64,000 nucleotides of DNA from positions 1,426,001-1,490,000 of the forward strand of contig NZ_LR134269.1 in NCBI RefSeq assembly GCF_900636385.1, written 5' to 3'. Positions within the stretch are counted from its first letter, which is position 1, and every line of letters starts with the position of its first letter. Of this stretch, positions 15,694 through 25,162 are shown one piece after another. The translations under genes and the position numbers were made by a program. The stretch comes from Staphylococcus warneri. GTDB lineage: Bacteria; Bacillota; Bacilli; Staphylococcales; Staphylococcaceae. The notes under the pieces were generated by a model. It was not told the origin of the DNA, searched no databases, and saw only the letters and a program-made list of their open reading frames with translations.

Positions 15694-16818
15694 TTAATCT
15701 TCCTTTCTCATCAAATCATTAATAATTTGGTTAATTTTCTTTTCTTGTATATCACTTAATTGCTCATTGGTTATCGTTTTATAAAAATGATTAATAATTG
15801 AAAGATCATCTTCTTTTTTGATTTCTATATGTTGAATTGCTTCATGGTACTCAAACGTTTCGTTTGTTAATGCTAATGTATTAGGATAGATTTGTTTCAA
15901 ATTAATAATCGGATCTGAAATATGAGCCATGTTTCTTAATTTGAAATGGATATAATTATTCTTATTTGATACGTTTGCCTTTTCCTGTATGACGTCTTCA
16001 TAATCCCCTGTGACAATTTCTAATTTTCTCATTGGTTCTATTGGAACAAAATAATCTTGAATATCATTTTTATGATTAAACTTAACTACTCGATAACCTT
16101 TAGGTTGTCCAACTTCTGAAAAAGAATATTGAAGTAATGAGCCACTGTATTTAATAATGTCCTCATTAATACTAAATGGATGATGTAAGTGACCTAACAT
16201 TACAAAATCAAAAATATTAAATGATTTTCTTTCTACTGTTTCGACAGTACCTATCGTTAATGGCCTTTCTGAATCTGAAGTCTTACCACCTTGTACAGTT
16301 AAATGGCCAATCAAAATATTAATTTCATGAGGTTGTAGCGTTTCTGACATAGAACTTATACACTTATCTAATGCTTGTTGATGCGTTTGAATTGAATCAT
16401 CTTTAAAATAATGTTGCACTTCAGCAACTGTTGCAAAAGGTAATGTGTAAAAATTGATGCCATTTATATGAATTGGTTGTGTCATACTTTCAAGTTGAGT
16501 TCTTATATATAAATCGCTATGTTCGAACCAACTCGCACCATAATTCAAACGTTCTTTTCCATCATGATTCCCACTAATTAAAATAATTGGAATTTTCATA
16601 TCAATATTTAACGTGGCAATCGTCTCTTCAAATAATTTAATCGTTTCTTTACCAGGATATGTAGTATCGTATAAATCTCCTGCAATAACGATCATATCTG
16701 GTTTTTCTTCTTTCATTCGATCTATAAATTGTTCTAATACATATCTTTGATCTTCGAGTAGTTGTTTACCATTTAAAATTCGACCTAGATGCCAATCTGC
16801 TGTATGGATTACCTTCAT
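15694..16818 (-). CDS. sbcD: Exonuclease subunit SbcD
   Basis: Mre11-like Mn-dependent phosphoesterase, the nuclease partner of SbcC. At 374 residues it is full length. The calcineurin-like motifs are in order: DWHLGR (Asp8, His10), GDLYD (Asp48), GNHDG near residue 84, GHLTVQGG and GHLHHPF. GGAGG lies seven bases before the ATG. A perfect LexA box lies directly upstream, and sbcC starts six bases after its stop, so the pair is an SOS-inducible operon. Confidence 0.97.
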   Translation of the reverse strand: MKVIHTADWHLGRILNGKQLLEDQRYVLEQFIDRMKEEKPDMIVIAGDLYDTTYPGKETIKLFEETIATLNIDMKIPIILISGNHDGKERLNYGASWFEHSDLYIRTQLESMTQPIHINGINFYTLPFATVAEVQHYFKDDSIQTHQQALDKCISSMSETLQPHEINILIGHLTVQGGKTSDSERPLTIGTVETVERKSFNIFDFVMLGHLHHPFSINEDIIKYSGSLLQYSFSEVGQPKGYRVVKFNHKNDIQDYFVPIEPMRKLEIVTGDYEDVIQEKANVSNKNNYIHFKLRNMAHISDPIINLKQIYPNTLALTNETFEYHEAIQHIEIKKEDDLSIINHFYKTITNEQLSDIQEKKINQIINDLMRKED

Positions 16819-16834
16819 CTTTATACCTCCGAAT

Positions 16835-16848
16835 AGAACGTTTGTTCG
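16835..16848. promoter_or_regulatory. LexA (SOS) box upstream of sbcDC
   Basis: On the minus strand CGAACAAACGTTCT, matching CGAAC-N4-GTTC. It lies 17 bp upstream of the sbcD ATG. SbcDC is a known SOS operon in S. aureus; binding here is inferred from the match. Confidence 0.85.
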
Positions 16849-16884
16849 TATTAATCATATTACTTTTCAATATATATTTCAAGC

Positions 16885-16920
16885 AAAAAGCCACTCATCT
16901 AGGTAGATAAGTGGCTTTTA
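16885..16920 (-). terminator. Terminator of the CcdC-like gene
   Basis: Stem AAAAGCCACTCATCT pairing with AGATAAGTGGCTTTT (one mismatch) and a short loop, immediately after the stop of the upstream minus-strand gene. Confidence 0.75.
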
Positions 16921-16925
16921 TATAT

Positions 16926-17393
16926 TTAATGAACAATAGATTTTTTTACTTTTTTGTACTTGTAATACATCGCTAATCTCCATGGTACTATCATACAAAA
17001 TGCTAATAAGAAAAACATACCAGCAATTTCTCCTGGATCAATTTCATTACTAATGAATATTTTTATAACAGTACGTATAACTAATAGTGATATCAAAATA
17101 ATTGGAAACGCCTTTGATCGTTTCATATAAATCTCACTACCTTTTACTTCAAAACGAGATGTCCAAATTAAAACTGTAGAAAATAATACACCTAAGACTA
17201 ATGATTCTAGTATCTCAGTTCCCGTCAATCTGAAATATGGTATTACATACATTAAAGCACCTGTTGCCATGAAAAATGGTGGTAAAATAATTTTCTTTTC
17301 ATTGACTGGAAAATTTTGTGCTTTCATACGAATCACAATAACAACTGCACCCATCAAGAATGCAAATACAATTGAAAATATTAAATATGCCAC
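16926..17393 (-). CDS. CcdC/YneJ-family membrane protein (DUF1453)
   Basis: Integral membrane protein of 155 residues with four or five hydrophobic segments. It resembles Bacillus CcdC, whose gene lies near ccdA but whose function is unproven. The segments are MAYLIFSIVFAFLMGAVVIV, PFFMATGALMYVIPYF, SLVLGVLFSTVLIW, FPIILISLLVIRTVIKIF and MFFLLAFCMIVPWRLAMYY. No cysteine pair suggests a thiol-redox role. It stands alone with its own terminator. The family assignment is from recall of pattern and Bacillus-like synteny. Confidence 0.7.
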   Translation of the reverse strand: MAYLIFSIVFAFLMGAVVIVIRMKAQNFPVNEKKIILPPFFMATGALMYVIPYFRLTGTEILESLVLGVLFSTVLIWTSRFEVKGSEIYMKRSKAFPIILISLLVIRTVIKIFISNEIDPGEIAGMFFLLAFCMIVPWRLAMYYKYKKVKKSIVH

Positions 17394-17718
17394 TGTTACA
17401 CCTTCTCATATATTCTAAACTACAATACTCTTTTTTAATCACGTGTTAGTATATCATTAAACGTATATATTTTCATAGCTTTTAATTTAATAAATAGGTA
17501 TCCCAATATCAATCAATTTAACACCTTATTTTATTTATGATTTCTTATCAATAATTGAACCGTTATAACCTTATAAAAATGAAGACACTACGCATTTGTT
17601 AACTTATATTTTTAGTTCTATTTTTACTGTTATTCATAAAGATAGTTTCAAAATAATGATTAAACTTTACTGATACAAACTACATTTCAAATGACTATTC
17701 ATTTTCACTCAAAACACA
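17394..17718. other. Intergenic region without recognisable gene
   Basis: About 325 bp of AT-rich sequence between two minus-strand genes. I see no open frame with a ribosome site, no strong hairpin and no known RNA motif. Confidence 0.5.
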
Positions 17719-17901
17719 TCATTTATAGTAAATTAAATATCCTAGCCTCCAGAAAAAGAATAATAATAGAACCATTATGATAACTGTTAATAATAATTGT
17801 AACACTACATGCACTTTTAGCCGATTACCAATAATTGAAACAATTATTACTGATAAAAATGACGCGATACCTAATTTGATACTATCTGGTTCTAAATTCA
17901 A
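17719..17901 (-). CDS. Hypothetical small membrane protein
   Basis: A 60-residue frame starting at TTG with GTGAGGTG six bases upstream; an in-frame GTG nine bases earlier overlaps that site. It has a polar N-terminus, then two hydrophobic segments (IASFLSVIIVSIIG and VVLQLLLTVIIMVLLLFFFW) separated by NRLKVH, so it is probably a hairpin membrane protein with a short tail. I do not recognise the family. The good ribosome site is the main support. Confidence 0.45.
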   Translation of the reverse strand: MNLEPDSIKLGIASFLSVIIVSIIGNRLKVHVVLQLLLTVIIMVLLLFFFWRLGYLIYYK

Positions 17902-18053
17902 AATAAACACCTCACATTAAACTTAACGATTAATGTTGGATGCCTTAACGATAGACTTAATAATTCTTCTAATCCTTTCAATATTATAAATACATTTCAA
18001 TTTTAACTGAACATTTGGTTATTTTATTTAATAGAACAATCATAACTAAAAAT

Positions 18054-18098
18054 AAAAAGGATTAAGACAGAAATTTATAACTGCCTTAATCCCTTTTT
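18054..18098. terminator. Bidirectional terminator
   Basis: Imperfect stem AAAAAGGATTAAGACAG / CTGCCTTAATCCCTTTTT located just after the yneF stop on the minus strand. Confidence 0.75.
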
Positions 18099-18101
18099 AT
18101 A

Positions 18102-18344
18102 TTATTTCTTTTGACCTTTCATACCTTGGTCCATGTTTTTGTTCATCATAGTCATCATTTGATTGATTTTCTTTTGAGAAGGTTTTTGACCCATTTGCAT
18201 CATCATCATACGTAGCATTTCTTCATTAATAGGTGGGTTTTTTTTCAAATAGTCCATCATATATTTTCTAGCTAAGAAGAAACCACCAACTAAACCTGCG
18301 ATTAATGCTATTACAATTAAGATAATTGCTAACCATGTTGCCAT
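18102..18344 (-). CDS. YneF family (UPF0154) membrane protein
   Basis: An 80-residue protein with one N-terminal transmembrane helix ([20 protein letters not shown]) followed by a cytoplasmic tail containing the family hallmark [19 protein letters not shown]. Function unknown, conserved across Firmicutes. The ATG at 18344 was chosen because it gives the typical 80-residue length and has GGGTG upstream; an in-frame ATG 15 codons earlier encodes a charged extension not seen in the family. It lies downstream of tkt, as in Bacillus. Confidence 0.9.
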   Translation of the reverse strand: MATWLAIILIVIALIAGLVGGFFLARKYMMDYLKKNPPINEEMLRMMMMQMGQKPSQKKINQMMTMMNKNMDQGMKGQKK

Positions 18345-18501
18345 TGTTTCACCCACTTTCTTTATCCTAATGAATTTTACTAGATTCAAATATTTATTTC
18401 AAGACAAATTTAAGACTTAAAATAATGCACATCAAAAATCATAACAAATTTTCTAATTTTATTAAACGTACTTTATAAATTATTTTATTATTTAAAAACG
18501 A

Positions 18502-18532
18502 AGCCTGGGACATAAATTAAATGTCTCAGGCT
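18502..18532 (-). terminator. Terminator of tkt
   Basis: Stem AGCCTGGGACAT / ATGTCTCAGGCT with one mismatch. GGGACA-containing repeats of this kind are common between staphylococcal genes. It lies 30 bp after the tkt stop. Confidence 0.7.
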
Positions 18533-18560
18533 ACAGCAATATATTTAAATCAACAATGAA

Positions 18561-20549
18561 TTAAAATTCACGAATTTGATTTAAAACATTTTCTTTTGTA
18601 AATCCATATTTTTCAACAACTAAGTCGCCAGGAGCACTTGCACCAAATCCATCGATACCAATCACTTTACCTTGAGTACCAACATATTTATGCCAACCTA
18701 ATGTTGATGCCATTTCAATAGCAACACGTTTAGTTATGTTTGAAGGAATCACAGATTCTTTGTAGTCTTCTGATTGTTGTTCGAATGCGAACCAGTTTGG
18801 CATAGAAACAACTCTAACGCCTTTACCTTGTGCGTCTAAATCTTTAGCTGCTTCAACCGCTAAACTTACTTCAGAACCAGTTGCTAATAATAAATATTCA
18901 GGAGATTCTTTAGATTCATAAACTACATAAGCACCTTTACGCACGCCTTCTTCTACTGTTTCTTCTGGAACATCTAAAGTTGGTAAGTTTTGACGTGTAA
19001 GTACTAATGATGTAGGTGTACTTTCAGATTCTAGAGCAACTTCCCAAGCAACTCTTGTTTCGTTACCATCTGCAGGACGAATCACATTCATGTTAGGAAT
19101 TGCACGTAATCCAGCTAATTGTTCAATTGGTTCATGCGTAGGACCATCTTCACCTACTGCAATTGAATCATGAGTAAATACAAATGTTGAATTTAAGCCC
19201 ATAATTGCTGATAAACGTAATGCAGGTTTTAAGTAATCACTGAAAACAAAGAAAGTTGCTCCATATGGATGTAAACCACCGTGAGCTGCCATACCATTAA
19301 CGGCTGCTCCCATACCAAATTCACGAACACCAAACCAAATATTTTTACCGTCACGATTATCTTTATCGTAATCTTTAGCATCTTTAACATTTGATTTGTT
19401 TGAACCAGCTAAGTCTGCAGATCCACCAAAGAATGATGGCACGTGCTTACTTAACGCTTGAATAACTTCACCTGAGTCAGCACGTGATGCTGCATTATGA
19501 TCTGCATCAAATTTAGGTAGTTCTTTTTCATAGTTTTGTGGTAATTTACCACTTATTGCTAATTTGAACTCTTCAGCTAATTCTGGATAAGCTTTACTAT
19601 ATTCTTCAACTTTATTTTTCCAATTTTCTTCATGCTCATTAGCACGTTTCAACATTGTAGAGTTGAAAATATCGTACACTTCTTGCGGTACATTAAAACG
19701 TTTTTCAGGATCTAAACCGTATGCTTCTAATGTTAATTTACGTTCATCTTCACCTAATGGCGCACCATGTACACCGTTAGTACCTGATTTGTTTGGAGAT
19801 CCAAATCCAATGACTGTTTTAACTTCAATAATAGTTGGTCCTTGTTGAGATTTAGCTTTATTAATTGCGTTATCTATTTCTTCTAAGTCATTGCCATCTT
19901 TAACTAAGATGTAATTCCATCCATATGATTCAAAACGTGATTGTGTTTTTTCAGAAAATGCTTTGTCTAAATCACCATCTAATGAAATATCATTTGAATC
20001 ATATAAAACGATTAATTTGTCTAATTGGTTATGGCCGGCAAATGAAGCTGCCTCATGTGAAATACCTTCCATTAAGTCGCCATCTGACGCAAGTACATAC
20101 GTATAATGATCAACTACATTGTAATTTTCTTTATTAAATTTACCTGCTAAATGACTTTCTGCTAATGCCATACCTACAGACATTGCAAAACCTTGACCTA
20201 GTGGACCCGTTGTTACTTCTACACCATCAGTATGTCTGAATTCTGGATGACCTGGTGTTTTAGAATCCCATTGTCTAAATTGTTTTAGTTCATCCATTTC
20301 TAAGCTACCAGATACATGTAATAAGCTATATAATAACGCCGAGCCATGTCCAGCAGATAATACAAATCTATCTCTGTTAAAATAATCTTTAGATTGGGGA
20401 TTAAAATTTAGGTGTCTTGTCCATAGTGTGTATGCCATTGGTGCTGCACCCATTGGTAAACCAGGGTGACCTGAATTGGCTTTTTCTATTGTATCGATAC
20501 TTAAAGCACGAATCGTATCGATTGCTAATTGATCTTCTTTATTAAACAT
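18561..20549 (-). CDS. tkt: Transketolase
   Basis: Thiamine-diphosphate enzyme of the non-oxidative pentose phosphate pathway. Full length at 662 residues. Motifs seen: [11 protein letters not shown] and [11 protein letters not shown] near the N-terminus, [12 protein letters not shown], the ThDP/Mg motif [11 protein letters not shown] near residue 150, the pyrimidine-domain [19 protein letters not shown], and [11 protein letters not shown] near the end. AGAAGGGAAG precedes the ATG. Monocistronic, with a terminator after it. Confidence 0.98.
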   Translation of the reverse strand: MFNKEDQLAIDTIRALSIDTIEKANSGHPGLPMGAAPMAYTLWTRHLNFNPQSKDYFNRDRFVLSAGHGSALLYSLLHVSGSLEMDELKQFRQWDSKTPGHPEFRHTDGVEVTTGPLGQGFAMSVGMALAESHLAGKFNKENYNVVDHYTYVLASDGDLMEGISHEAASFAGHNQLDKLIVLYDSNDISLDGDLDKAFSEKTQSRFESYGWNYILVKDGNDLEEIDNAINKAKSQQGPTIIEVKTVIGFGSPNKSGTNGVHGAPLGEDERKLTLEAYGLDPEKRFNVPQEVYDIFNSTMLKRANEHEENWKNKVEEYSKAYPELAEEFKLAISGKLPQNYEKELPKFDADHNAASRADSGEVIQALSKHVPSFFGGSADLAGSNKSNVKDAKDYDKDNRDGKNIWFGVREFGMGAAVNGMAAHGGLHPYGATFFVFSDYLKPALRLSAIMGLNSTFVFTHDSIAVGEDGPTHEPIEQLAGLRAIPNMNVIRPADGNETRVAWEVALESESTPTSLVLTRQNLPTLDVPEETVEEGVRKGAYVVYESKESPEYLLLATGSEVSLAVEAAKDLDAQGKGVRVVSMPNWFAFEQQSEDYKESVIPSNITKRVAIEMASTLGWHKYVGTQGKVIGIDGFGASAPGDLVVEKYGFTKENVLNQIREF

Positions 20550-20682
20550 TATATTTTCTTCCCTTCTTCAAATAATACCTCAAATTAATTATAACTTATT
20601 TTAATATAAATTCATAAAGAAAAATCTGAAAAATCCCTCAGTTTTTCTATTAAAATAAATCTAAAATGATAAAATTTCACGC

Positions 20683-20919
20683 TTATTTTTCTTTCTTATT
20701 CTGTTGAATTTTCTTTAATTTTTCAGGAGTAACATCAGTACCCTCTGGATCTATCACTTTAGTGTTTTCTAATTGCTTTTTGAACCCTTCTCTAAATGAA
20801 TCAAGATATTGTTTTCTCAACTTAGATTGCTCTTTGGCTTCTTCGTTGGTTAAACCTTGTTCTTTCTTCTTTTTAGCTAATTCATTAATTCTATCAATAT
20901 TTAAATCATTTTTAGACAT
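20683..20919 (-). CDS. DUF896 protein, YnzC family (UPF0291)
   Basis: A 78-residue highly charged protein. The family core is clear: IDRINELAKKKKEQGLT followed by NEEAKEQSKLRKQYLDSFR, then VIDPEGTDVTPEKLKK. YnzC-like proteins form a helical hairpin; their role is unknown, though in Bacillus ynzC is in the LexA-controlled yneA operon. Here it follows sosA on the same strand, but a terminator-like hairpin (21044-21080) lies between them. Confidence 0.93.
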   Translation of the reverse strand: MSKNDLNIDRINELAKKKKEQGLTNEEAKEQSKLRKQYLDSFREGFKKQLENTKVIDPEGTDVTPEKLKKIQQNKKEK

Positions 20920-21043
20920 TCAAATTCCTACTTTCATATCAATTATTGTTCAATTATATCCATAGTTAATTTCTAACCTTATATCATATATTTTTATATT
21001 CTTATAATAATATAGCGTTTATAAACCTTCCATAGAATATAAC

Positions 21044-21080
21044 AAAAAAATGAGCATAACCAAATCGTTACGCTCACTTT
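21044..21080 (-). terminator. Terminator of sosA
   Basis: Stem TGAGCATAAC / GTTACGCTCA with a six-base loop, followed on the minus strand by seven T residues, about 25 bp after the sosA stop. Confidence 0.75.
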
Positions 21081-21104
21081 TACTTTTTTATTCTATTTTA
21101 GTGT

Positions 21105-21338
21105 TTAGTGGGCTAATGCGAACATAGACCCAGATTTATGTTCGCTGTTCCCGTTATTATTAGGTGTTTGATGTTCATTTTGGTTAGCATTCTGATGAAT
21201 TTCATGATCTGTCATTTCGTACGTTTGTTCTGAATGTGCGCTTTGATTAACACTTAAGAAGAATACTAAAAAGATAAGGCAAGATACTAAAAATACTGCT
21301 ATATATGTTAAAAATGTCTTTGTTTGTTTTGTTAACAT
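21105..21338 (-). CDS. sosA: SosA-like SOS-induced cell division inhibitor
   Basis: A 77-residue protein with one N-terminal transmembrane helix ([20 protein letters not shown]) and a polar, His/Asn-rich extracellular tail. Length, topology and position divergent from lexA match staphylococcal SosA, which blocks division after DNA damage and is cleared by CtpA. The C-terminal residues FALAH end a variable tail. AGGAG lies eight bases before the ATG; an in-frame GTG three codons earlier overlaps it. A sigma-A promoter (TTGACA at 21396-21401, TAAATT at 21373-21378, 17-bp spacer) contains a LexA box, so SOS control is direct. Confidence 0.88.
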   Translation of the reverse strand: MLTKQTKTFLTYIAVFLVSCLIFLVFFLSVNQSAHSEQTYEMTDHEIHQNANQNEHQTPNNNGNSEHKSGSMFALAH

Positions 21339-21351
21339 GAATCTCACTCCT

Positions 21352-21365
21352 AGAACGTTTGTTTG
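21352..21365. promoter_or_regulatory. LexA box 1 (sosA side)
   Basis: AGAACGTTTGTTTG fits GAAC-N4-GTTY and lies next to the sosA ribosome site, where bound LexA would block early transcription. Confidence 0.65.
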
Positions 21366-21381
21366 TATTTATAATTTAACA

Positions 21382-21393
21382 GAACAGATGTTC
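21382..21393. promoter_or_regulatory. LexA box 2 in the sosA promoter
   Basis: GAACAGATGTTC is a perfect GAAC-N4-GTTC dyad located between the -35 and -10 elements of the sosA promoter. Confidence 0.8.
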
Positions 21394-21409
21394 CATGTCA
21401 ACACTTTAA

Positions 21410-21423
21410 CGAACAAACGTTTG
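21410..21423. promoter_or_regulatory. LexA box 3 overlapping the lexA promoter
   Basis: CGAACAAACGTTTG is a full SOS-box match. It overlaps the -35 element of the lexA promoter, giving autorepression. Confidence 0.87.
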
Positions 21424-21449
21424 TTATTTACTATTAGAGATGCTATAAT
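21421..21449 (+). promoter_or_regulatory. lexA promoter
   Basis: TTGTTA at 21421-21426, a 17-bp spacer, and a consensus TATAAT at 21444-21449, about 32 bp before the lexA ATG. Confidence 0.75.
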
Positions 21450-21480
21450 AAACTTAAATAAAACTAGGGAGTGCCTATAT

Positions 21481-22104
21481 ATGAGAGAATTAACGAAAAG
21501 ACAAAGTGAAATATATGATTACATTAAGCAGATTGTTCAATCAAAAGGGTATCCACCAAGTGTTCGAGAAATTGGTGAAGCAGTAGGATTGGCTTCAAGT
21601 TCAACTGTTCATGGTCACTTATCAAGATTAGAAGAAAAAGGCTATATTAAACGTGACCCTACTAAACCTAGAGCAATTGAAATTGTTAGCGAACAATTAA
21701 ATGATAATATTAGTATGGAAGAAACAATTCATGTTCCTGTAATCGGTAAAGTAACTGCAGGTATTCCAATTACTGCTGTTGAAAATATTGAAGAATATTT
21801 TCCATTGCCTGAACATTTAACTTCCACACATAATAGCGATATTTTTATTTTAAATGTTGTTGGAGACAGTATGATTGAAGCGGGTATTCTTGATGGCGAT
21901 AAAGTTATCGTTCGTAGTCAAACAATCGCAGAAAATGGCGATATTATTGTTGCGATGACAGAAGACGATGAAGCGACAGTTAAAAGATTTTATAAAGAAA
22001 AGAACCGTTATAGATTGCAACCCGAAAATAGTACGATGGATCCAATTTATTTAGAAAATGTTATTGTAGTTGGAAAAGTAATCGGTTTATATAGAGAAAT
22101 GTAA
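21481..22104 (+). CDS. lexA: LexA repressor
   Basis: SOS transcriptional repressor of 207 residues. The N-terminal winged HTH spans about residues 1-65 ([21 protein letters not shown]). The self-cleavage site is Ala93-Gly94 in VTAGIPITA. The Ser/Lys dyad is Ser130 in [10 protein letters not shown] and Lys168 in EATVKRF. The start at 21481 gives the exact family N-terminus MRELTKRQ and follows TAGGGAG; an upstream in-frame extension runs through the promoter and is not coding. Divergent from sosA with shared operators. Confidence 0.98.
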   Translation: MRELTKRQSEIYDYIKQIVQSKGYPPSVREIGEAVGLASSSTVHGHLSRLEEKGYIKRDPTKPRAIEIVSEQLNDNISMEETIHVPVIGKVTAGIPITAVENIEEYFPLPEHLTSTHNSDIFILNVVGDSMIEAGILDGDKVIVRSQTIAENGDIIVAMTEDDEATVKRFYKEKNRYRLQPENSTMDPIYLENVIVVGKVIGLYREM

Positions 22105-22137
22105 TCATATTTTATCCTCATAACCCCCTATATATAT

Positions 22138-22170
22138 AAAAAGGATTAGGCATCATGCCTAATCCTTTTT
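22138..22170 (+). terminator. Terminator of lexA
   Basis: Perfect inverted repeat AAAAAGGATTAGGCAT / ATGCCTAATCCTTTTT 34 bp after the lexA stop. The symmetrical flanks allow use on both strands. Confidence 0.85.
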
Positions 22171-22242
22171 ATTTTGATTCTTGTTCAAAACTTCTTTTAC
22201 TTTTTCTAAGATATCAGGTTGTTGTTTTGATTTAGTTGACAT
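22159..22242 (-). CDS. Possible 27-residue peptide next to lexA
   Basis: A short frame encoding MSTKSKQQPDILEKV... through an Asn/Lys-rich end. AAGGAAG lies eight bases before the ATG, and the stop codon falls inside the lexA terminator stem. The peptide is basic and could form one amphipathic helix. I do not recognise it. It could be real or a chance frame with a good ribosome site. Confidence 0.35.
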   Translation of the reverse strand: MSTKSKQQPDILEKVKEVLNKNQNKKD

Positions 22243-22296
22243 TCTATCTACTTCCTTACAACTAATTAGTACCCCAACATATATTGTTTTAAACGA

Positions 22297-23322
22297 TTAA
22301 CCAGTATAATTTTCGGTCCAATATGGTTGTCGTTGATCATTAAAATCAACGCCGACGCCTAAAGTTGAGAAGCTATCATTTAGTATATTTTTTCTGTGCC
22401 CTAATGAATTCATTAGTCCTTCGTGAGCGTATATACTATTTTGTTGTCCATAGGCTAGATTCTCACCTGCGGCATTAAAGTCATGGTGATCTGCTTTCAA
22501 TCGATCAAATGGTGATTTCCTCTTTAAATCTGTATGATCAAAATAATTATTTTCCACCATATCTTTGCTATGCTTTCTAGCAGTATTAGAAATGGATTTA
22601 GAATAACTTAACGTTGATAATTGTCTTTGTTTTCTCTCTGCATTAACAATATCAAAATCTTGTAATTCAAAGCTTTTTTCCAAGGATTTAGAAGGTGCAC
22701 CATATTGCTCTTGAAGTCTATTTTCCATTTCATCACTTACTTGATATAACGCTGTGACACCATTCTGTTCATGTTTATCATAGAAGACAGTAGTATATAT
22801 ATGCTTTTTGTGAAAGACGTCATATTCATCGTTTTGTATTTCAAACCGCTTATTCCCTTTTTTCATTTCATCAATAGGTTTACCTAAACGATCTCTCACC
22901 TTATTTTTAGGGGTCGCATATTTTATTTTAGATTGCGAAGAGATTAAGTTTTGATTAGTGTACATACCGTTTACTCTATCTTTAATATAACTAATCATAA
23001 CGAATTGGTTATAATCATCATCGTAATACGTATACCAATGTGTGCCATATTCATTAGAAGTGATGCGTCGTGCTTTACCTAATTTATCTTCCACTTCTTT
23101 TTTTGACATATTCATTTGAATATTATTTATGGCAAATTCTTGTTTATTCGGAACATCCAAACTTATATCTTCTTCATTAGAATCTCCAAATGCCCAATGA
23201 TCTATCTGTTGTCTAACTTCTAATTGAACTTTTTCTAGTGGTTTCCATTCATTCAATGGCAGAAAAATGACTAAACATAAACATGCGACAAAAAATACGA
23301 GAAACTTTTTAATTGTAGTCAC
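22297..23322 (-). CDS. Secreted or membrane-anchored CAP-domain protein
   Basis: A 341-residue protein with an N-terminal hydrophobic anchor (FLVFFVACLCLVIFLPL, about residues 7-23). A CAP-associated N-terminal region (roughly 60-210) contains IQMNMSKKEVEDKLGKARRI and a second similar repeat (KNKVRDRLGKPIDE). A C-terminal CAP/SCP domain follows, with the family motifs NAERKQRQLSTL, HSKDMVENNYFDH, AGENLAYG and GHRKNILN. Function of bacterial CAP proteins is uncertain. The start is weak: GTG at 23322, or possibly ATT at 23313, which AGGTGA would serve better. It begins 14 bp after guaC ends. Confidence 0.85.
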   Translation of the reverse strand: MTTIKKFLVFFVACLCLVIFLPLNEWKPLEKVQLEVRQQIDHWAFGDSNEEDISLDVPNKQEFAINNIQMNMSKKEVEDKLGKARRITSNEYGTHWYTYYDDDYNQFVMISYIKDRVNGMYTNQNLISSQSKIKYATPKNKVRDRLGKPIDEMKKGNKRFEIQNDEYDVFHKKHIYTTVFYDKHEQNGVTALYQVSDEMENRLQEQYGAPSKSLEKSFELQDFDIVNAERKQRQLSTLSYSKSISNTARKHSKDMVENNYFDHTDLKRKSPFDRLKADHHDFNAAGENLAYGQQNSIYAHEGLMNSLGHRKNILNDSFSTLGVGVDFNDQRQPYWTENYTG

Positions 23323-23335
23323 CTACCATAAGATA

Positions 23336-24313
23336 CTAGTCTCTATCTCCGTTAAAAATTGAATTTCTAACAATGACATAATCTACAGTGCGTAGTGATT
23401 TTAAATCTTTTCCACCCGCATAAGAAATAGAGCTTTGTAAATCTTGTTGCATTTCTCTTAAAGTATCTTTCAATGACCCTTTATGTTCTACAAACATCTT
23501 TTTGCCTTCAACGTTTTTATGTTCGCCCTTTTGGAATTCAGAAGCACTACCAAAATATTCTTTATAGCGTTTACCTTCTAGCTCAACTGTTTCTCCTGGT
23601 GATTCTTCGTGAGCTGCAAAAAGTGACCCAATCATAACCATTGATGCACCGAAACGAATTGATTTAGCAATGTCACCGTGTGTTCGTAAACCACCATCGG
23701 CAATAATAGGTTTTCTAGCTGCTTTACTACATAAATTAAGTGCAGCTAATTGCCAACCACCTGTACCAAATCCTGTTTTAATTTTAGTTATACAAACACG
23801 ACCTGGTCCAATACCTACCTTCGTTGCATCTGCACCGGCATTTTCTAATTCTCTAACGCCTTCAGGTGTACCTACGTTACCAGCTATAACAAATGAATTA
23901 GGTAAATATGTTTTAATGTGTTTAATCATATTAATCACAGAATCAGAATGTCCATGTGCAATATCAATTGTTATATATTCTGGTGTTAATTGTTCATTTG
24001 CGAGTTGTTCAATAAATTCAAATTCTGATTTTTTTACACCAACTGAAATAGATGCAAATAAGTGATTGCTTTGCATTTTTTTGATAAACGGAATTCTAGC
24101 TGCTTCATTGAATCGATGCATGATATAAAAATAATCGTTTTCTGCAAACCATTGCGCTAATTCTTCATTCATAACTGTTTGCATGTTAGCTGGTACAACT
24201 GGAAGTTTAAATGAACGTGGTCCAAATTGAATTGAAGTATCACATTCAGATCTACTTTCAACAATACATTTGTTCGGTATTAGTTGTATGTCTTCATAAT
24301 CAAATATTTTCAT
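23336..24313 (-). CDS. guaC: GMP reductase
   Basis: Converts GMP to IMP with NADPH, returning guanine nucleotides to the purine pool. The 325-residue length is that of the short GuaC2 type without CBS domains. The IMPDH-fold core is evident: [26 protein letters not shown], the catalytic cysteine loop GRVCITK, and the phosphate-binding [25 protein letters not shown] lies upstream of the ATG. It may be cotranscribed with the CAP-domain gene. Confidence 0.97.
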   Translation of the reverse strand: MKIFDYEDIQLIPNKCIVESRSECDTSIQFGPRSFKLPVVPANMQTVMNEELAQWFAENDYFYIMHRFNEAARIPFIKKMQSNHLFASISVGVKKSEFEFIEQLANEQLTPEYITIDIAHGHSDSVINMIKHIKTYLPNSFVIAGNVGTPEGVRELENAGADATKVGIGPGRVCITKIKTGFGTGGWQLAALNLCSKAARKPIIADGGLRTHGDIAKSIRFGASMVMIGSLFAAHEESPGETVELEGKRYKEYFGSASEFQKGEHKNVEGKKMFVEHKGSLKDTLREMQQDLQSSISYAGGKDLKSLRTVDYVIVRNSIFNGDRD

Positions 24314-24469
24314 ATTAATCTAAAAGCCCCTTTATAAAACAATATATTTTGGGATAAATAGCTAAAATCCGAATAATCAATTTAAAATCAGTTACTTTAT
24401 TCAGAAAATATTATCCTTACTTACTTTACATTGTTTTATTGTTCTTGTAAATGGACTTTAGTACGAGTT

Positions 24470-24739
24470 TTACCAACTTGATTTTTTCACGCCAGGTATT
24501 TGACCTTTATGAGCATGTTCTCTAAATGCAATACGTGACATTTCGAACTTTCTTAATACACCTCTTGGTCGTCCAGTCACTTTACATCTACGTGTTAAGC
24601 GTGTAGGTGATGAATCACGTGGTAATTTTCTTAAAGCTTCATAATCACCTTTTGCTTTAAGTTCTTTTCGTAATTCAAAATATTTATCTACTAATTCTTG
24701 TCTCTTTTGTTCTTTTGCAATTTTTGATTTTTTAGCCAT
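24470..24739 (-). CDS. rpsN2: 30S ribosomal protein S14, zinc-independent paralogue (RpsN2)
   Basis: Ribosomal small-subunit protein of 89 residues, the long C-minus form. It lacks the CxxC...CxxC zinc ribbon of the short form, having only a single cysteine in [11 protein letters not shown]; the rest ([39 protein letters not shown]) is typical. Such paralogues replace the zinc-containing S14 when zinc is scarce. A Zur box at 24761-24783 lies just upstream of the ribosome site AGAGAGG and supports this. It is separated from rpmG by a terminator. Confidence 0.96.
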   Translation of the reverse strand: MAKKSKIAKEQKRQELVDKYFELRKELKAKGDYEALRKLPRDSSPTRLTRRCKVTGRPRGVLRKFEMSRIAFREHAHKGQIPGVKKSSW

Positions 24740-24760
24740 TTCTTTTACCTCTCTTTTTTA

Positions 24761-24783
24761 TAAATCGTAATTATTACGTTTTA
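24761..24783. promoter_or_regulatory. Zur box upstream of rpsN2
   Basis: A 23-bp palindrome with core TCGTAATTATTACG. It matches the Firmicute Zur consensus (AAATCGTAAT-N-ATTACGATTT, extended by T/A) at 22 of 23 positions. It lies 22 bp upstream of the rpsN2 ATG, downstream of a plausible -10 (TATTAT or TATATA on the minus strand). Predicted effect: repression with zinc, expression under zinc starvation. Confidence 0.85.
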
Positions 24784-24862
24784 TATAATAACACGTATTA
24801 TGATTTTTGCAAACGTGAAATTTCCCTAGCTAAATAAAATGTTAATTTTCATGATTAAGCAC

Positions 24863-24899
24863 AAAAAAAGACCTTTTTCGATTAAGAAAAAGATCTTTT
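24863..24899 (-). terminator. Terminator of rpmG
   Basis: Stem AAAAAGACCTTTTT / AAAAAGATCTTTT with an eight-base loop, 36 bp after the rpmG stop, ending in T residues on the minus strand. Confidence 0.7.
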
Positions 24900-24934
24900 C
24901 GCATTTCAAATTGTCATATTTGAAAGATAAGTGA

Positions 24935-25084
24935 TTATTTAGTTTCACGATGTAACGTATATTTGTTTAATCTTGGGCAATATTTTTTCATTTCAATACG
25001 CTCAGGATTATTTCTTTTATTTTTAGTAGTGATATAGTTACGATCGCCACATTCTGTGCATGCTAATGTGATATTTACGCGCAC
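24935..25084 (-). CDS. rpmG: 50S ribosomal protein L33
   Basis: A 49-residue ribosomal protein starting at GTG with AAAGG about nine bases upstream. The sequence shows [31 protein letters not shown] in pieces: a first CxxC pair (CTEC) and one later cysteine in [17 protein letters not shown], so the second zinc pair is incomplete. It lies between katA and rpsN2, as in S. aureus. The zinc-binding class (C-plus versus C-minus) is therefore uncertain. Confidence 0.93.
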
Positions 25085-25162
25085 GTTCAACACCCTTTCT
25101 AGTTAGGAATACTTACGATTTAAAATTCTATCATATAAATCTTCAGTGCGCAATCTTAACTT

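Noticed and set aside
23670..24065. 131-codon frame antisense to guaC
   Set aside because: Shadow of the guaC coding strand; no start context.
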